Shown: positions 10,025 through 19,979, numbered from the stretch's first letter. The stretch is DNA of 64,000 bases from Enterobacter sp. 638 (GCF_000016325.1 NC_009436.1:4092001-4156000), one strand, 5' to 3'. Program-made: numbers and translations. Notes: generated from the letters alone by a model not told the origin.

Positions 10025-10337
10025 CTTTCGTTCCTTCTCGTTTCCATCGCCATTCCTTCGGGTCACAACCATCACCGACCTCGACGACCATTTCAGCTTC
10101 ATTTATTGCCAGAACACGCCAGCCTGATGGCAGGTGATCGTCCTGATGGGCACGATGCCAGCGATCCTGCTCATCTTTCATAATGCCCACGACACCTGCA
10201 CTGCTGATGAGTCCCTGGTAGTGCCATTTGTCGAGTTTCCCGATGTCACAGCGATCCACGGGTGGGTGAAACGGATCGCGCATCCCAGTGAGGAAAACCA
10301 GTGAACACAGGACCAAACCGCGCAGCTCAGTTCGCAT
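9936..10337 (-). CDS. hofP: HofP, pilus assembly/DNA utilisation protein
   Basis: A small PilP-like protein of about 133 residues, expected at the inner membrane or in the periplasm as a partner of HofQ and HofO. The N-terminal hydrophobic stretch (MRTELRGLVLCSLVFLTG) is followed by MRDPFHPP, the conserved PilP/HofP box, and WHYQGLI. The rest is poorly conserved, with two Cys (CDIGKL; GDGCDPKEW) that also occur in E. coli HofP. The start at 10337 lies inside the end of hofO. The 3' end overlaps hofQ by 89 bp, longer than is typical of this operon. Confidence 0.85.
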   Translation of the reverse strand: MRTELRGLVLCSLVFLTGMRDPFHPPVDRCDIGKLDKWHYQGLISSAGVVGIMKDEQDRWHRAHQDDHLPSGWRVLAINEAEMVVEVGDGCDPKEWRWKREGTKDENNKDSQPASAVQHVGLEQHSKTSDPGR

Positions 10338-10788
10338 GTAGACTCTCCACCTGAACAATAAGCTTTAGTCGTGATTCTCCGGGTTCGACGGAAAAGGCCG
10401 TCACCCCCATTCCACGCTGCGCGATTGCGTCAAACAGAGCGGGAACCTGTATCCAGTCTGCCTCCAACGAGAGTTCACCTCCTTTCGCGCTCGGCAGCCA
10501 ACGCACTAACCGCACACCATGCGTTTGAAAATCCAGAGGCGAGAAAGCCTGCCGCGCAGAACTATCAGGTTGTCCTTCATCAAGGCCTCGGTGAGCCTCG
10601 CTCGCCCAAAGCGCTTTCACCACGGTGGCGATGTGCTCTCGCTTCATTTCAAGCTGTGAGACGTGCCGTATTGCCGGGCGCGCCAGCATGAGATACGCCG
10701 TCAAAAGTACGCTGCCCGAAATCAGACCCCAGCTCAGAATGCGCGTGCTCGAACCAAACACATACCAGCGTTCAAATAAGCTGTGCAC
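10327..10788 (-). CDS. hofO: HofO, pilus assembly-like inner-membrane protein
   Basis: A PilO-like protein of 153 residues (146 in E. coli). One N-terminal membrane helix (about 17-36, WGLISGSVLLTAYLMLA) is followed by a helical stretch and a C-terminal domain with FSPLDFQTHGVRLVRWLPSAKGGELSLEADW, the part best shared with E. coli HofO. By analogy with PilO it would pair with HofN to align the trans-envelope complex. It starts 3 bp after hofN ends and overlaps the hofP start by 11 bp. Confidence 0.88.
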   Translation of the reverse strand: MHSLFERWYVFGSSTRILSWGLISGSVLLTAYLMLARPAIRHVSQLEMKREHIATVVKALWASEAHRGLDEGQPDSSARQAFSPLDFQTHGVRLVRWLPSAKGGELSLEADWIQVPALFDAIAQRGMGVTAFSVEPGESRLKLIVQVESLHAN

Positions 10789-10791
10789 AGG

Positions 10792-11310
10792 TCACTCCTG
10801 ACGCTGGAGCGTGAAGCTGTACATCCATCGCCCCTGATTATCCTGCTGCAACTCACCTGCGGGCCCAAGCGTAAAACCAGCAAAGTGCTTCAATGAGTCA
10901 GTGAGTTTCTGAAGGGATAAAAGCGTAGTGGCATAGCCTTTCAATATCAGGCTGGATTGTTGAAATGACATTTGCGTGAGCCATGCCTGCTCCGGCAATG
11001 CCAGCGCCAGCGACACGAGCGTCGGCTGCCAGGCTTGCGTTTTACTCAGCAAAACAGCCGCTTGTTGAGTGAGTTGCTGTTGCTCATGTTGCGCTCGCCA
11101 CCGCGCGCGATGGGCCTCCAGCGTATGTTGAATCGACCTATCGCCCGCGAGATACATCTCCAGCGCGTGCGAACGTATCGCAAAGCGCGAACGCAGACTT
11201 GTCATCGCTGCGAGGGAAAGCAGTAACGAGCCGGCAAAGAGCAACGTCCAGAAACGCCAGCAACGCTGTTGTCGCCATTGCCGCCACGGCAAAAAGTTAA
11301 TCGTTTTCAT
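10792..11310 (-). CDS. hofN: HofN, PilN-like inner-membrane protein
   Basis: 172 residues starting MKTINFLPWRQWRQQRC, the short cytoplasmic signature of PilN proteins that docks on the PilM-type partner (here HofM). It is followed by one membrane helix (about 20-40) and a periplasmic coiled-coil/ferredoxin-like domain. The PilN N-terminal INFLPW motif is intact. It overlaps the hofM stop by 4 bp, so the two are translationally coupled. Confidence 0.9.
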   Translation of the reverse strand: MKTINFLPWRQWRQQRCWRFWTLLFAGSLLLSLAAMTSLRSRFAIRSHALEMYLAGDRSIQHTLEAHRARWRAQHEQQQLTQQAAVLLSKTQAWQPTLVSLALALPEQAWLTQMSFQQSSLILKGYATTLLSLQKLTDSLKHFAGFTLGPAGELQQDNQGRWMYSFTLQRQE

Positions 11311-12089
11311 TCAACGATGTCCCCCATTGCAAGGGCCAGAGCGACAGTAAAGTCCGCTCCCGAGTCGGGTAATGACGGTAAATTGCGTGAGACTAAAGTA
11401 AAAGGATCGAGATTATCGGCGGCGAAAAGAGCCATATCTTCAGGCTTAAGCGCCAGGATCGCCGACAGATCGGCCACCGTTCCCGCCTCGGTCAGCGGCT
11501 TACGGCCCCACTGGTGACGCGTTGCCCATAGCCAGTGATGGTCGTCGCGCCATACCGCGCAGTGGGCAGGAGGCGCAAGAAGCAGCAGCAAATTCACCAG
11601 CGCACCCGCATCCGGCGTAATCGCTGCGACATGCAGACGAAGCGTTTTTGCCAGCGTTAACAATGCCGCGACCTCTTTGTTTTGTGCAGCGGTCACATGA
11701 AAAGAGCGGGTCAAAGTGTCCTGAACATAGTCGAAGCACAGCGCATCGGGCGCCATCTCCAGCTCGCGTGACATGGCGGAAGCAATCCACGAGGCTTGCT
11801 CACTTTCACGTAGGTTCAGCGCCGGACAAGGAAGCGCTTTTTGCAACGTTCGTGCGGCAGGGAACGCGAGGAAAATCCGGTGATGCTGCGGTAAGACCTT
11901 GCTCCATGCACGAAGCGCTGCAACCAATTGTTCTGGCTCAATAATTTGTCCATCGCGAATAATTCCCGGATGCAGCGGAATTTGCCACCAACGGCGCAGA
12001 TTCCATCCGGTTCGCTCCTTTGTCAGACAGACGGCTAAAACCCTATCTTGTTGAATGTGAACACCTGTTCGCCACGTTTTGAAAGCCAT
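11307..12089 (-). CDS. hofM: HofM, PilM-like actin-fold protein
   Basis: A cytoplasmic PilM homologue of 260 residues, the first gene of hofMNOPQ. The N-terminal GVHIQQDRVLAVCL resembles the phosphate-1 region of actin-fold PilM proteins, but the nucleotide-binding motifs are degenerate. It probably anchors the HofN N-terminus beneath the membrane. It is divergent from mrcA with ~120 bp between starts. In E. coli the hof genes are needed to use external DNA as a nutrient; that role is carried over here by homology only. Confidence 0.88.
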   Translation of the reverse strand: MAFKTWRTGVHIQQDRVLAVCLTKERTGWNLRRWWQIPLHPGIIRDGQIIEPEQLVAALRAWSKVLPQHHRIFLAFPAARTLQKALPCPALNLRESEQASWIASAMSRELEMAPDALCFDYVQDTLTRSFHVTAAQNKEVAALLTLAKTLRLHVAAITPDAGALVNLLLLLAPPAHCAVWRDDHHWLWATRHQWGRKPLTEAGTVADLSAILALKPEDMALFAADNLDPFTLVSRNLPSLPDSGADFTVALALAMGDIVE

Positions 12090-12209
12090 GCTTCACGATC
12101 TCCTTATCGCCCGTCCGTTTGACGGCTATATCAATGATTCAGGCTTGCCTTTATACTACCGGCCGATTGTTTAGAAACTGCCCAAGTGAAACTAAATGGG
12201 AAATCTCCA

Positions 12210-14762
12210 GTGAAGTTCGTAAAGTATTTATTGATCCTTGCAGTCTGTTGCATTCTGCTGGGAGCAGGCTCGATTTATGGTTTGTACAAATATATTGAGC
12301 CGCAACTGCCTGATGTCGCCACGCTTCGCGATGTGCGCCTCCAAATCCCGATGCAGGTCTATAGCGCCGACGGTGAATTGATCGCTCAATATGGCGAAAA
12401 GCGCCGTATTCCGCTGACCTTAAACGAAATTCCTCCGGTGATGGTGAAAGCCTTTATCGCCACGGAAGACAGCCGTTTTTATGAACACCATGGCGTCGAT
12501 CCGGTGGGGATTTTCCGTGCCGCAAGCGTGGCATTGTTCTCCGGTCACGCTTCGCAGGGCGCGAGTACGATTACGCAGCAGTTGGCGCGTAACTTCTTCC
12601 TGAGCCCGGAAAAAACGCTGACGCGTAAGATCAAGGAAGTGTTCCTTGCTATTCGTATCGAGCAATTGCTGAGCAAAGACGAAATCCTCGAGCTTTATCT
12701 CAACAAGATCTATCTGGGCTATCGCGCGTACGGCGTGGGCGCGGCGGCACAGGTTTATTTCGGTAAGCCTGTCCAGGATCTGACCTTAAGCGAAATGGCG
12801 ACCATTGCGGGTCTGCCTAAAGCACCGTCGACGTTTAACCCACTTTATTCACTTGATCGTGCTACTGCGCGCCGTAACGTGGTGCTGTCACGGATGCTAA
12901 GCGAAGGCTATATCAGCCAGACGCAGTACGATCAGGCGCGAAATGATGTGATTGACGCCAACTATCACGCGCCGAAAATCGCCTTCTCGGCCCCGTATCT
13001 CACGGAAATGGTTCGCCAGGAGATGGTGAGTCGCTACGGTGAGCAGGCGTATGAAGACGGCTACCGCATCTACACGACTATCACGCGTAAAGTTCAGCAG
13101 GCGGCACAGCAGGCGGTACGTAACAATGTGATGGATTACGACATGCGTCACGGCTACCGTGGCCCGTCAAATGTGCTGTGGAAAGTGGGCGAAAGCGCAT
13201 GGGACAGCAAAAAAATCACGGATTCTCTGAAGGCACTGCCGACTTACGGCCCGCTGCTTCCAGCAGTTGTCACGGCAGCCGATCCGCAGGAAGCGACCGC
13301 AACGCTTGCAGACGGGACCTCGGTTTCTTTGCGCATGGACGGGATTCGCTGGGCTCGCCCGTATCGCTCTGATACATCGCAAGGCCCAACGCCGCGTAAA
13401 GTCACGGATGTGGTCCAAACCGGGCAGCAAATCTGGGTTCGTAAAGTCAACGACGCCTGGTGGCTGGCGCAGGTTCCGGATGTGAACTCAGCGTTAGTCT
13501 CCATCAACCCGCAGAATGGCGCGGTGATGGCACTGGTCGGCGGTTTTGATTTTAATCAGAGCAAATTTAACCGCGCCACGCAGGCTCTGCGTCAGGTCGG
13601 CTCCAACATCAAGCCATTCCTGTATACCGCGGCGATGGATAAAGGGCTGACGCTCGCCAGCATCCTCAACGATGTGCCGATCTCTCGCTGGGATGCGGGC
13701 GCAGGTTCCGACTGGCAGCCGAAGAACTCCCCGCCGGAGTATTCCGGTCCAATCCGTTTACGTCAGGGTCTGGGGCAGTCTAAAAACGTGGTCATGGTTC
13801 GCGCGATGCGGGCGATGGGCGTCGATTACGCAGCGGAATATCTGCAACGTTTCGGTTTCCCTGCACAAAATATCGTGCACACCGAATCGCTGGCTCTGGG
13901 TTCCGCATCCTTTACGCCATTGCAGGTGGCGCGCGGTTACTCGGTGATGGCGAACGGCGGCTTCCTGGTTGATCCGTACTTCATCAGTAAAATTGAAAAC
14001 GATCAGGGCGGCGTGATTTTTGAAGCGAAACCAAAAATCGCCTGTCCTGAATGTGATATTCCGGTGATTTACGGCGACACACCGAAATCGAACGTCCTGG
14101 AAAATAAAGACATGGAAGATGTCGCCCTGTCGCAGGAGCAACAGAATTCCACCGTTCCGCAACCGCAGCTGGAGCAGGCAAACCAGGCGCTGGTCGCGCA
14201 AAGCGGTGCGCAGGAATACGCTCCGCATGTGATTAACACGCCGCTCTCCTTCCTGATTAAGAGCGCCCTGAATACCAATATCTTTGGTGAACCGGGCTGG
14301 CAAGGCACAGGCTGGCGTGCGGGCCGTGATTTACAGCGGCGCGACATCGGCGGTAAAACCGGGACGACCAACAGTTCTAAAGACGCCTGGTTCTCCGGTT
14401 TCGGCCCTGGCGTAGTGACGTCCGTGTGGATCGGCTTTGACGATCACCGTCGCGATTTGGGCCGTACATCGGCATCGGGTGCGATTAAAGATCAGATTTC
14501 CGGTTACGAAGGCGGCGCGAAAAGCGCGCAGCCGGCCTGGGATGCTTATATGAAAGCGGTTCTGGAAGGCGTACCTGAACAGCCGCTCACGCCGCCGCCA
14601 GGTATTGTGACAGTCAATATCGACCGTAGTACCGGTCAGTTAGCCAACGGCGGAAACAGCCGTGAAGAGTTCTTCATCGAAGGCACGCAGCCGACAACGC
14701 AGGCGGTGCATGAGGTAGGGACTGAGCTGATTGATAACGGCGAGACGCACGAGCTGTTCTGA
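12210..14762 (+). CDS. mrcA: Penicillin-binding protein 1A (MrcA/PonA)
   Basis: A bifunctional class A PBP that polymerises and cross-links peptidoglycan during elongation. It has 850 residues from a GTG start at 12210 (VKFVKYLLILAVCC, read as Met), exactly the E. coli length; an in-frame GTG at 12186 is not favoured. Order: N-terminal membrane helix (about 4-24); GT51 glycosyltransferase with ATEDSRFYEHHGVD and GASTITQQLARN; OB-like insert; transpeptidase with Ser465 in SNIKPF, SKN and KTGTTN. It is divergent from hofM and followed by a strong terminator. Confidence 0.97.
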   Translation: MKFVKYLLILAVCCILLGAGSIYGLYKYIEPQLPDVATLRDVRLQIPMQVYSADGELIAQYGEKRRIPLTLNEIPPVMVKAFIATEDSRFYEHHGVDPVGIFRAASVALFSGHASQGASTITQQLARNFFLSPEKTLTRKIKEVFLAIRIEQLLSKDEILELYLNKIYLGYRAYGVGAAAQVYFGKPVQDLTLSEMATIAGLPKAPSTFNPLYSLDRATARRNVVLSRMLSEGYISQTQYDQARNDVIDANYHAPKIAFSAPYLTEMVRQEMVSRYGEQAYEDGYRIYTTITRKVQQAAQQAVRNNVMDYDMRHGYRGPSNVLWKVGESAWDSKKITDSLKALPTYGPLLPAVVTAADPQEATATLADGTSVSLRMDGIRWARPYRSDTSQGPTPRKVTDVVQTGQQIWVRKVNDAWWLAQVPDVNSALVSINPQNGAVMALVGGFDFNQSKFNRATQALRQVGSNIKPFLYTAAMDKGLTLASILNDVPISRWDAGAGSDWQPKNSPPEYSGPIRLRQGLGQSKNVVMVRAMRAMGVDYAAEYLQRFGFPAQNIVHTESLALGSASFTPLQVARGYSVMANGGFLVDPYFISKIENDQGGVIFEAKPKIACPECDIPVIYGDTPKSNVLENKDMEDVALSQEQQNSTVPQPQLEQANQALVAQSGAQEYAPHVINTPLSFLIKSALNTNIFGEPGWQGTGWRAGRDLQRRDIGGKTGTTNSSKDAWFSGFGPGVVTSVWIGFDDHRRDLGRTSASGAIKDQISGYEGGAKSAQPAWDAYMKAVLEGVPEQPLTPPPGIVTVNIDRSTGQLANGGNSREEFFIEGTQPTTQAVHEVGTELIDNGETHELF

Positions 14763-14787
14763 CGAAGCGCACTCGCTGAAACTCAAA

Positions 14788-14821
14788 GCAAAACGGTAAC
14801 CCTTGGGTTACCGTTTTTTTA
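14788..14821 (+). terminator. Intrinsic terminator of mrcA
   Basis: The stem AACGGTAACCC/GGGTTACCGTT with a two-base loop is followed by seven T. It lies 25 bp after the mrcA stop, and its A-rich left side could also act on the minus strand for nudE. Confidence 0.9.
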
Positions 14822-14869
14822 TGCGAGCTTTCACCTGATGCGAGCGAAACAAGGCAAACCGTCGAGGGC

Positions 14870-15430
14870 CTACAGCCGCCCTTGCCCTTTGAGCCATTCA
14901 CGCACCAGGAACAGCGCACTCACGTTGCGGGCCTCATGGAAATCAGGCTCTTCCAGCAAATCCATCAAATGTGCCAGCGGCCAGCGAACCTGCGGTAACG
15001 GCTCTGGCTCATCGCCTTCCAGCTTTTCGGGATAGAGATCTTCAGCAAGCACAATATTCATTTTGCTGGAGAAATAGGACGGTGCCATAGACAGCTTTTT
15101 CAGGAAGGTGAGTTCGTTTGCACCGAAACCGACTTCTTCTTTCAGCTCACGGTTCGCCGCTTCAAAAACGGATTCACCCGGATCGATCAACCCTTTAGAG
15201 AACCCCAGCTCGTAAGATTCCGTGCCCACCGCATATTCACGAATCAGGATAAGATGGTCATCAACAATCGGAACAATCATCACCGCTTCGCGCGTTGATG
15301 GGCGCATACGTTCATAAACACGACGCACGCCGTTGCTGAATTCCAGATCCACGCTCTCCACATTAAACAGCCGCGATTTGGCGATTGTTTCAACATTCAG
15401 AATAATGGGTTTTTGTAAGGGTTTGCTCAT
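14870..15430 (-). CDS. nudE: ADP compounds hydrolase NudE
   Basis: A Nudix hydrolase active on ADP-ribose, NADH and Ap3A. 186 residues, as in E. coli. The Nudix box GLIDPGESVFEAANRELKEE plus VGFG (GX5EX7REUXEEXGU) is intact. The start MSKPLQKPIILNVET at 15430 is conserved, although the frame is open 31 codons further up. It is convergent with mrcA and divergent from igaA. Confidence 0.96.
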   Translation of the reverse strand: MSKPLQKPIILNVETIAKSRLFNVESVDLEFSNGVRRVYERMRPSTREAVMIVPIVDDHLILIREYAVGTESYELGFSKGLIDPGESVFEAANRELKEEVGFGANELTFLKKLSMAPSYFSSKMNIVLAEDLYPEKLEGDEPEPLPQVRWPLAHLMDLLEEPDFHEARNVSALFLVREWLKGQGRL

Positions 15431-15750
15431 CTTGACGGGTCTTTGCTGGGTAAACTGAGTGCATTGTGCGATATGACGCACGGTTTCGGCAATGTCATTT
15501 GCCCTAAATTTACATTTTTGCAACTTATCCTAAATCAATTATTATTTCAAATTAAAAGTCAAGAGGTTGAAATAACTCCAGGAATTTGCTGATATTCCGC
15601 TTTGGTTGCCTTTGCTATCATTTTTGGTCACTGGGATGCGCTTCAGATTGCTCAAGTTCGACTCCATACTTGCCGATAGCCAACCACAGAGACGCATTCA
15701 CGGTAATAGGTGCGACTGACTACACCTGAAATAAGTAAGATGGGGAAAGC

Positions 15751-17889
15751 ATGAGCACCATTTTGATATTTTTCGCTGCTATGCTGGCCTGCGTATTCAT
15801 TGCAGGATGGTTACTCAGACGCCGGGCGCAACGTCGTTTACGACTGCCCTTTTTAAACGCCTTCGCCGGTGCGACTACCCGTACGCTGGCCCCCGATGAA
15901 CGCAGCGCCATTGAAAATTATCTCGATACGCTGAACCGCATCCTTCAGACGCCAGGGCCGACAGGAGCCACTGCTGCGCCTGTCACTCTGAATCTTAACG
16001 CACACAGCGACACCGTGCTGTGCGTGACGCGCTCGATCACGCGCTATGGCATCACCACCGACGATCCCAATAAATGGCGATACTATCTCGACTCCGTGGA
16101 AGTGCATTTGCCGCCGTTTTGGGAGCAATACATTAATGATGAAAATAGCGTCGAGCTGATCCATACCGATTCCATTCCGCTGGTTATCGCTCTGAATGGT
16201 CATACCCTGAGTGAATATGTTCAGGAAGCGCCGCGCTTTGCGCTCGAACGAGCGAGCTCCACGCAAGCCTCCATCCGCGGCGAAGAGACCGAACAGATTG
16301 AACTGCTCAATATCCGCCAGGAAACGCACGAAGAGCACGCGCTGAGCCGCCCGGACGGCATCCGTGAAGCGATTTTGATTGTCGCCGCCTTCCTGCTGTT
16401 TTTCCTGTGCCTGATGACGCCCGACGTCTTTGCCCCGTGGCTTGCGGGGGGGGCCGTTCTGTTGATCGCCGCAGGGCTGTGGGGGCTATTTGCTTCTCCG
16501 GCTAAAACGGCCTTGCGTGAAATCCACTGTTTACGCGGTACGCCAAAACGCTGGGGTTTGTTCGGTGAGAACGATCAGGAACATATCAACAATATTTCGC
16601 TCGGCATTATCGATCTTATTTATCCGCGTCACTGGCAGCCGTGGATTGCCCAGGATTTAGGGCAAAAAACCGATATTGATATCTATCTCGATCGCCAGGT
16701 GGTCCGCCAGGGGCGTTTTTTATCGCTGCATGATGAGGTGAAAAACTTCCCGCTCCAGCACTGGCTGCGCAGCACTATTATTGCTGGAGGCGCGGCGCTC
16801 GTCCTGGCGTTACTGATTTTCCTGGTTCCCCTTGATATGCCAATTAAATTCACCGTGTCGTGGATCAAAGGCGCACAAACCATTGAGGCCACCAGCGTTA
16901 ATCAGCTGGAAGAGGCTGGCGTTCGCGTGGGAGATACCCTGAAGCTGAAAGGTACTGGCATGTGTAATATTCACGCGCCGGGAACCTGGAATACGCGCCA
17001 GAATTCGCCGTTCACCCCATTCGATTGCTCGCAGATCATCTGGAATGACGCACCGCCGCTACCGTTGCCGGAATCCGATACCGTCAGTAAAGCGACGGCA
17101 TTGACGCAGGCGCTGAACCGCCAGTTGCATCCAAAACCCGACGAGAATTCACGTGTGAGCCAGTCTCTGCGCTCTGCCATTCAAAAATCTGGAATGGTAT
17201 TGCTGGATGATTTTGGCGACATCGTGATGAAAACGCAGGATTTGTGCTCAGCAGAAGATGAATGCGTGCGCCTCAAAAATGCGCTCGTGAACCTCGGGAA
17301 CAGCAAAGACTGGGAAGCGCTGGTCAAACGCGCCGAAGCAGGACGGCTGGACGGCGTGAACGTGCTGTTACGTCCGGTGAGCGCGGAGTCCCTGGAAAAT
17401 CTGGTCGCCACGTCAACCGCACCGTTCGTGATGCGTGAAACCTCTCGTGCGGCTCAGGCGCTTAACAGCCCGGCGCCAGGCGGTTTTGTGATTGCCAGCG
17501 ATGAGGGTAGCGACCTGGTTGATCAGCCGTATCCGCCTGTGGCGCTCTATGATTATCCGGCCCAGGAACAGTGGGGCGAGTTCCAGCGCCTGGCGCAAAT
17601 GTTGATGCAAACACCATTTAGCGCAGAAGGTATTGTTACCGGAATCTTTACCGACGCGAACGGCACGCGACACGTTGATCTTCATCGCATGCCGGACAGC
17701 GCCGGGCTGTGGCGTTACATCGGTACGACGCTGCTCATGATGGCCATGTTGATTTGTATCATCTGGAACGGTTTTGCGGCCCTGCGTCGCTATCAGCGCT
17801 CACGTACTCGTCTGGCCGAGATCCAGCAGTATTACGATAATTGCCTCAATCCTAAGCTTATCTCCGCGCCTGAGAGCCTGATCGGATAA
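15751..17889 (+). CDS. igaA: IgaA, membrane repressor of the Rcs phosphorelay
   Basis: An essential inner-membrane protein (yrfF in E. coli) that holds the RcsC-RcsD-RcsB envelope stress pathway off through RcsD and senses RcsF. 712 residues (711 in E. coli). The N-terminal membrane helix (about 3-20) is followed by a cytoplasmic domain, a pair of helices around 205-245 (ILIVAAFLLFFLCLM and WLAGGAVLLIAAGLWGLF), another near 340-360, a periplasmic domain with four Cys (CNIHAPG, DCSQI, LCSAEDEC), and a final helix near 655. It is monocistronic or leads into yrfG after a hairpin. Confidence 0.96.
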   Translation: MSTILIFFAAMLACVFIAGWLLRRRAQRRLRLPFLNAFAGATTRTLAPDERSAIENYLDTLNRILQTPGPTGATAAPVTLNLNAHSDTVLCVTRSITRYGITTDDPNKWRYYLDSVEVHLPPFWEQYINDENSVELIHTDSIPLVIALNGHTLSEYVQEAPRFALERASSTQASIRGEETEQIELLNIRQETHEEHALSRPDGIREAILIVAAFLLFFLCLMTPDVFAPWLAGGAVLLIAAGLWGLFASPAKTALREIHCLRGTPKRWGLFGENDQEHINNISLGIIDLIYPRHWQPWIAQDLGQKTDIDIYLDRQVVRQGRFLSLHDEVKNFPLQHWLRSTIIAGGAALVLALLIFLVPLDMPIKFTVSWIKGAQTIEATSVNQLEEAGVRVGDTLKLKGTGMCNIHAPGTWNTRQNSPFTPFDCSQIIWNDAPPLPLPESDTVSKATALTQALNRQLHPKPDENSRVSQSLRSAIQKSGMVLLDDFGDIVMKTQDLCSAEDECVRLKNALVNLGNSKDWEALVKRAEAGRLDGVNVLLRPVSAESLENLVATSTAPFVMRETSRAAQALNSPAPGGFVIASDEGSDLVDQPYPPVALYDYPAQEQWGEFQRLAQMLMQTPFSAEGIVTGIFTDANGTRHVDLHRMPDSAGLWRYIGTTLLMMAMLICIIWNGFAALRRYQRSRTRLAEIQQYYDNCLNPKLISAPESLIG

Positions 17890-17895
17890 CGCCTC

Positions 17896-17926
17896 TGCGC
17901 GACAAGTTGTGCTAACCTGTCGCGCA
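17896..17926. terminator. Inverted repeat between igaA and yrfG
   Basis: A perfect 9-base stem, TGCGCGACA/TGTCGCGCA, with a 13-base loop, 7 bp after the igaA stop and followed by CGTTTCTT. It could be a leaky terminator or an attenuating hairpin ahead of yrfG-hslR-hslO. Confidence 0.55.
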
Positions 17927-17955
17927 CGTTTCTTCTGGCTGGAGAGTTCCCCCTC

Positions 17956-18639
17956 ATGCATCTTGATATCGCCTGGCAGGACGTTGATACCGTTCTGCTG
18001 GATATGGACGGCACGCTGCTTGATCTCGCATTTGACACCCATTTCTGGCAAAAGCTGGTGCCCGAAACTTACGGCGCGCAGCAGGGCATCACTCCGTCAG
18101 AAGCGCAGGATTACATTCGTCAGCAGTATCACGCCGTGCAACATACGCTAAACTGGTACTGCCTGGATTACTGGAGCGACCGTCTTGGTCTGGATATTTG
18201 TGCCATGACCACCGCTCAGGGGCCGCACGCCGTTTTGCGTGAAGATACGGTGCCGTTTCTGGATGCTCTGAAGGCGAGCGGCAAACGACGTATTTTGCTG
18301 ACCAATGCGCATCCGCATAATCTGGCCGTGAAGCTTGAACATACTGGATTAGCGTCACACCTTGATTTATTACTTTCTACCCACACATTTGGGTATCCGA
18401 AAGAGGATCAGCGTTTATGGCAGGCCGTCACCGAGAAAACCGGTTTGCAGCCAGACAGAACCTTGTTCATTGATGACAGTGAACCGATTCTGGATGCAGC
18501 AGCAAAATTTGGTATTCGTTATTGCCTGGGCGTGACCAATCCCGATTCTGGACAAGCTGAAAAAAGCTATCAGCGGCATCCGGCGTTGAACGATTACCGT
18601 CGAATGATCCCCTCACTCAGCGTGAAGGAGAAGCCATGA
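17956..18639 (+). CDS. yrfG: GMP/IMP nucleotidase YrfG (HAD family)
   Basis: A cytoplasmic HAD phosphatase; the E. coli homologue dephosphorylates GMP and IMP. 227 residues against 222. Nucleophile motif VLLDMDGTLLDL (~16-27), motif II ILLTNAHPHN, and motifs III/IV KEDQRLW and FIDDSEPILDAA are all present. The start follows GGAGAG. The last 4 bp overlap the hslR start (ATGA), so it is coupled to the heat-shock gene pair hslR-hslO. Confidence 0.95.
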   Translation: MHLDIAWQDVDTVLLDMDGTLLDLAFDTHFWQKLVPETYGAQQGITPSEAQDYIRQQYHAVQHTLNWYCLDYWSDRLGLDICAMTTAQGPHAVLREDTVPFLDALKASGKRRILLTNAHPHNLAVKLEHTGLASHLDLLLSTHTFGYPKEDQRLWQAVTEKTGLQPDRTLFIDDSEPILDAAAKFGIRYCLGVTNPDSGQAEKSYQRHPALNDYRRMIPSLSVKEKP

Positions 18640-19037
18640 AAGAAAAACCCTCTGACGGGGTAAGGCTCGACAAATGGCTGTGGGCGGCCCGTTTTTATAA
18701 AACGCGCGCCCTCGCCCGCGAGATGGTTGACGGTGGCAAAGTGCATTACAACGGGCAGCGCAGCAAGCCGAGTAAGCTTGTTGAACTGAACGCCACTCTG
18801 ACATTACGTCAGGGAAACGATGAAAAAACGGTCGTGATCAAATCCATTACCGAGCAGCGTCGTCCGGCGACCGAAGCAACCGCAATGTATGAAGAAACGA
18901 CAGAAAGCGTCGAGAAGCGCGAGAAAGTGGCGCTGGCGCGCAAGATGAATGCGCTGACCATGCCGCACCCGGACAGACGACCGGACAAAAAAGAACGTCG
19001 CGATCTGATGAAATTTAAGCACGGCGAAATTGAATAA
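18636..19037 (+). CDS. hslR: Heat shock protein 15, HslR
   Basis: A small S4-domain RNA-binding protein that rescues 50S subunits carrying stranded peptidyl-tRNA after heat shock. 133 residues, as in E. coli. The S4 fold is RLDKWLWAARFYKTRALAREMVDGGKVHYNG (about 9-39), followed by a basic C-terminal helix (ALARKMNALTMPHPDRRPDKKERRDLMKF). It overlaps yrfG by 4 bp and precedes hslO by 23 bp. Confidence 0.97.
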   Translation: MKEKPSDGVRLDKWLWAARFYKTRALAREMVDGGKVHYNGQRSKPSKLVELNATLTLRQGNDEKTVVIKSITEQRRPATEATAMYEETTESVEKREKVALARKMNALTMPHPDRRPDKKERRDLMKFKHGEIE

Positions 19038-19060
19038 TCGTCGTTTGATGAGAGAAAATT

Positions 19061-19939
19061 ATGGCCCAACACGACCAATTACACCGCTATCTGTTTGAGC
19101 AATTTGCCGTTCGCGGTGAGCTGGTAACCGTCTCCGAAACCTGGAAACAGATTCTGGAGAACCACAATTATCCGCAGCCTGTTAAAAGAGTGCTGGGCGA
19201 ACTGCTGGTGGCGACAAGCCTGCTGACCGCAACGCTGAAATTTGCTGGCGATATCACCGTGCAGTTACAAGGTGACGGCCCAATGAACATGGCGGTCATT
19301 AACGGTAATAACCAACAGCAGATGCGCGGTGTGGCGCGCGTGCAGGGCGAGGTGCCAGAAGGCGCTGACCTGAAAACGCTGGTTGGCAACGGTTTCCTCG
19401 TGATTACCATTACGCCAGACGAAGGCGAGCGCTATCAGGGCGTGGTAGGTCTTGAAGGCGATACGCTGGCAGAGTGCCTGGAAGATTACTTCCTGCGTTC
19501 TGAGCAGTTGCCAACACGCCTGTTTATCCGCACCGGCGAAGTTGAAGGTCAACTGGCAGCGGGCGGCATGCTGCTGCAGGTCCTGCCTGCGCAAAATGCC
19601 CAGGGCAATGATTTTGAGCATCTGGCGACGCTGACCGAAACCATCAAAACCGAAGAACTCTTCACTCTGCCTGCGAATGAAGTGCTGTGGCGTCTGTACC
19701 ACGAAGAAGAAGTCACGCTTTACGATCCGCAGGACGTTGAGTTCAAATGTACCTGTTCTCGTGAACGCTGTGCGGGTGCGCTGAGAACGTTGCCGGACGA
19801 AGAGATCGACAGCATCATGGCAGAAGATGGTGAAATCGACATGAACTGCGACTACTGTGGTTCGCACTACGTCTTCAACGCCATGGACATCGCCGAGATC
19901 CGTAATAACGCTTCTCCGGCCGATCCACAAGTCCATTAA
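19061..19939 (+). CDS. hslO: Hsp33 redox-activated chaperone HslO
   Basis: A holdase chaperone switched on by oxidation and unfolding. 292 residues. The C-terminal zinc switch CTCSRERC ... CDYCG gives the C-X-C and C-X2-C pairs (near 232/234 and 265/268) that bind zinc when reduced. The N-terminal domain begins [18 protein letters not shown]. It sits last in the yrfG-hslR-hslO unit and ends before a strong shared terminator. Confidence 0.97.
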   Translation: MAQHDQLHRYLFEQFAVRGELVTVSETWKQILENHNYPQPVKRVLGELLVATSLLTATLKFAGDITVQLQGDGPMNMAVINGNNQQQMRGVARVQGEVPEGADLKTLVGNGFLVITITPDEGERYQGVVGLEGDTLAECLEDYFLRSEQLPTRLFIRTGEVEGQLAAGGMLLQVLPAQNAQGNDFEHLATLTETIKTEELFTLPANEVLWRLYHEEEVTLYDPQDVEFKCTCSRERCAGALRTLPDEEIDSIMAEDGEIDMNCDYCGSHYVFNAMDIAEIRNNASPADPQVH

Positions 19940-19946
19940 TCATTGT

Positions 19947-19979
19947 CAGAACGGCTCCCAAAGGAGCCGTTTTTTTCGC
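19947..19979. terminator. Bidirectional terminator between hslO and yhgE
   Basis: The stem ACGGCTCC/GGAGCCGT around CAAA is followed by a T run on the plus strand. The yhgE stop codon begins at 19979, so the same hairpin lies right at the end of the convergent gene. Confidence 0.88.
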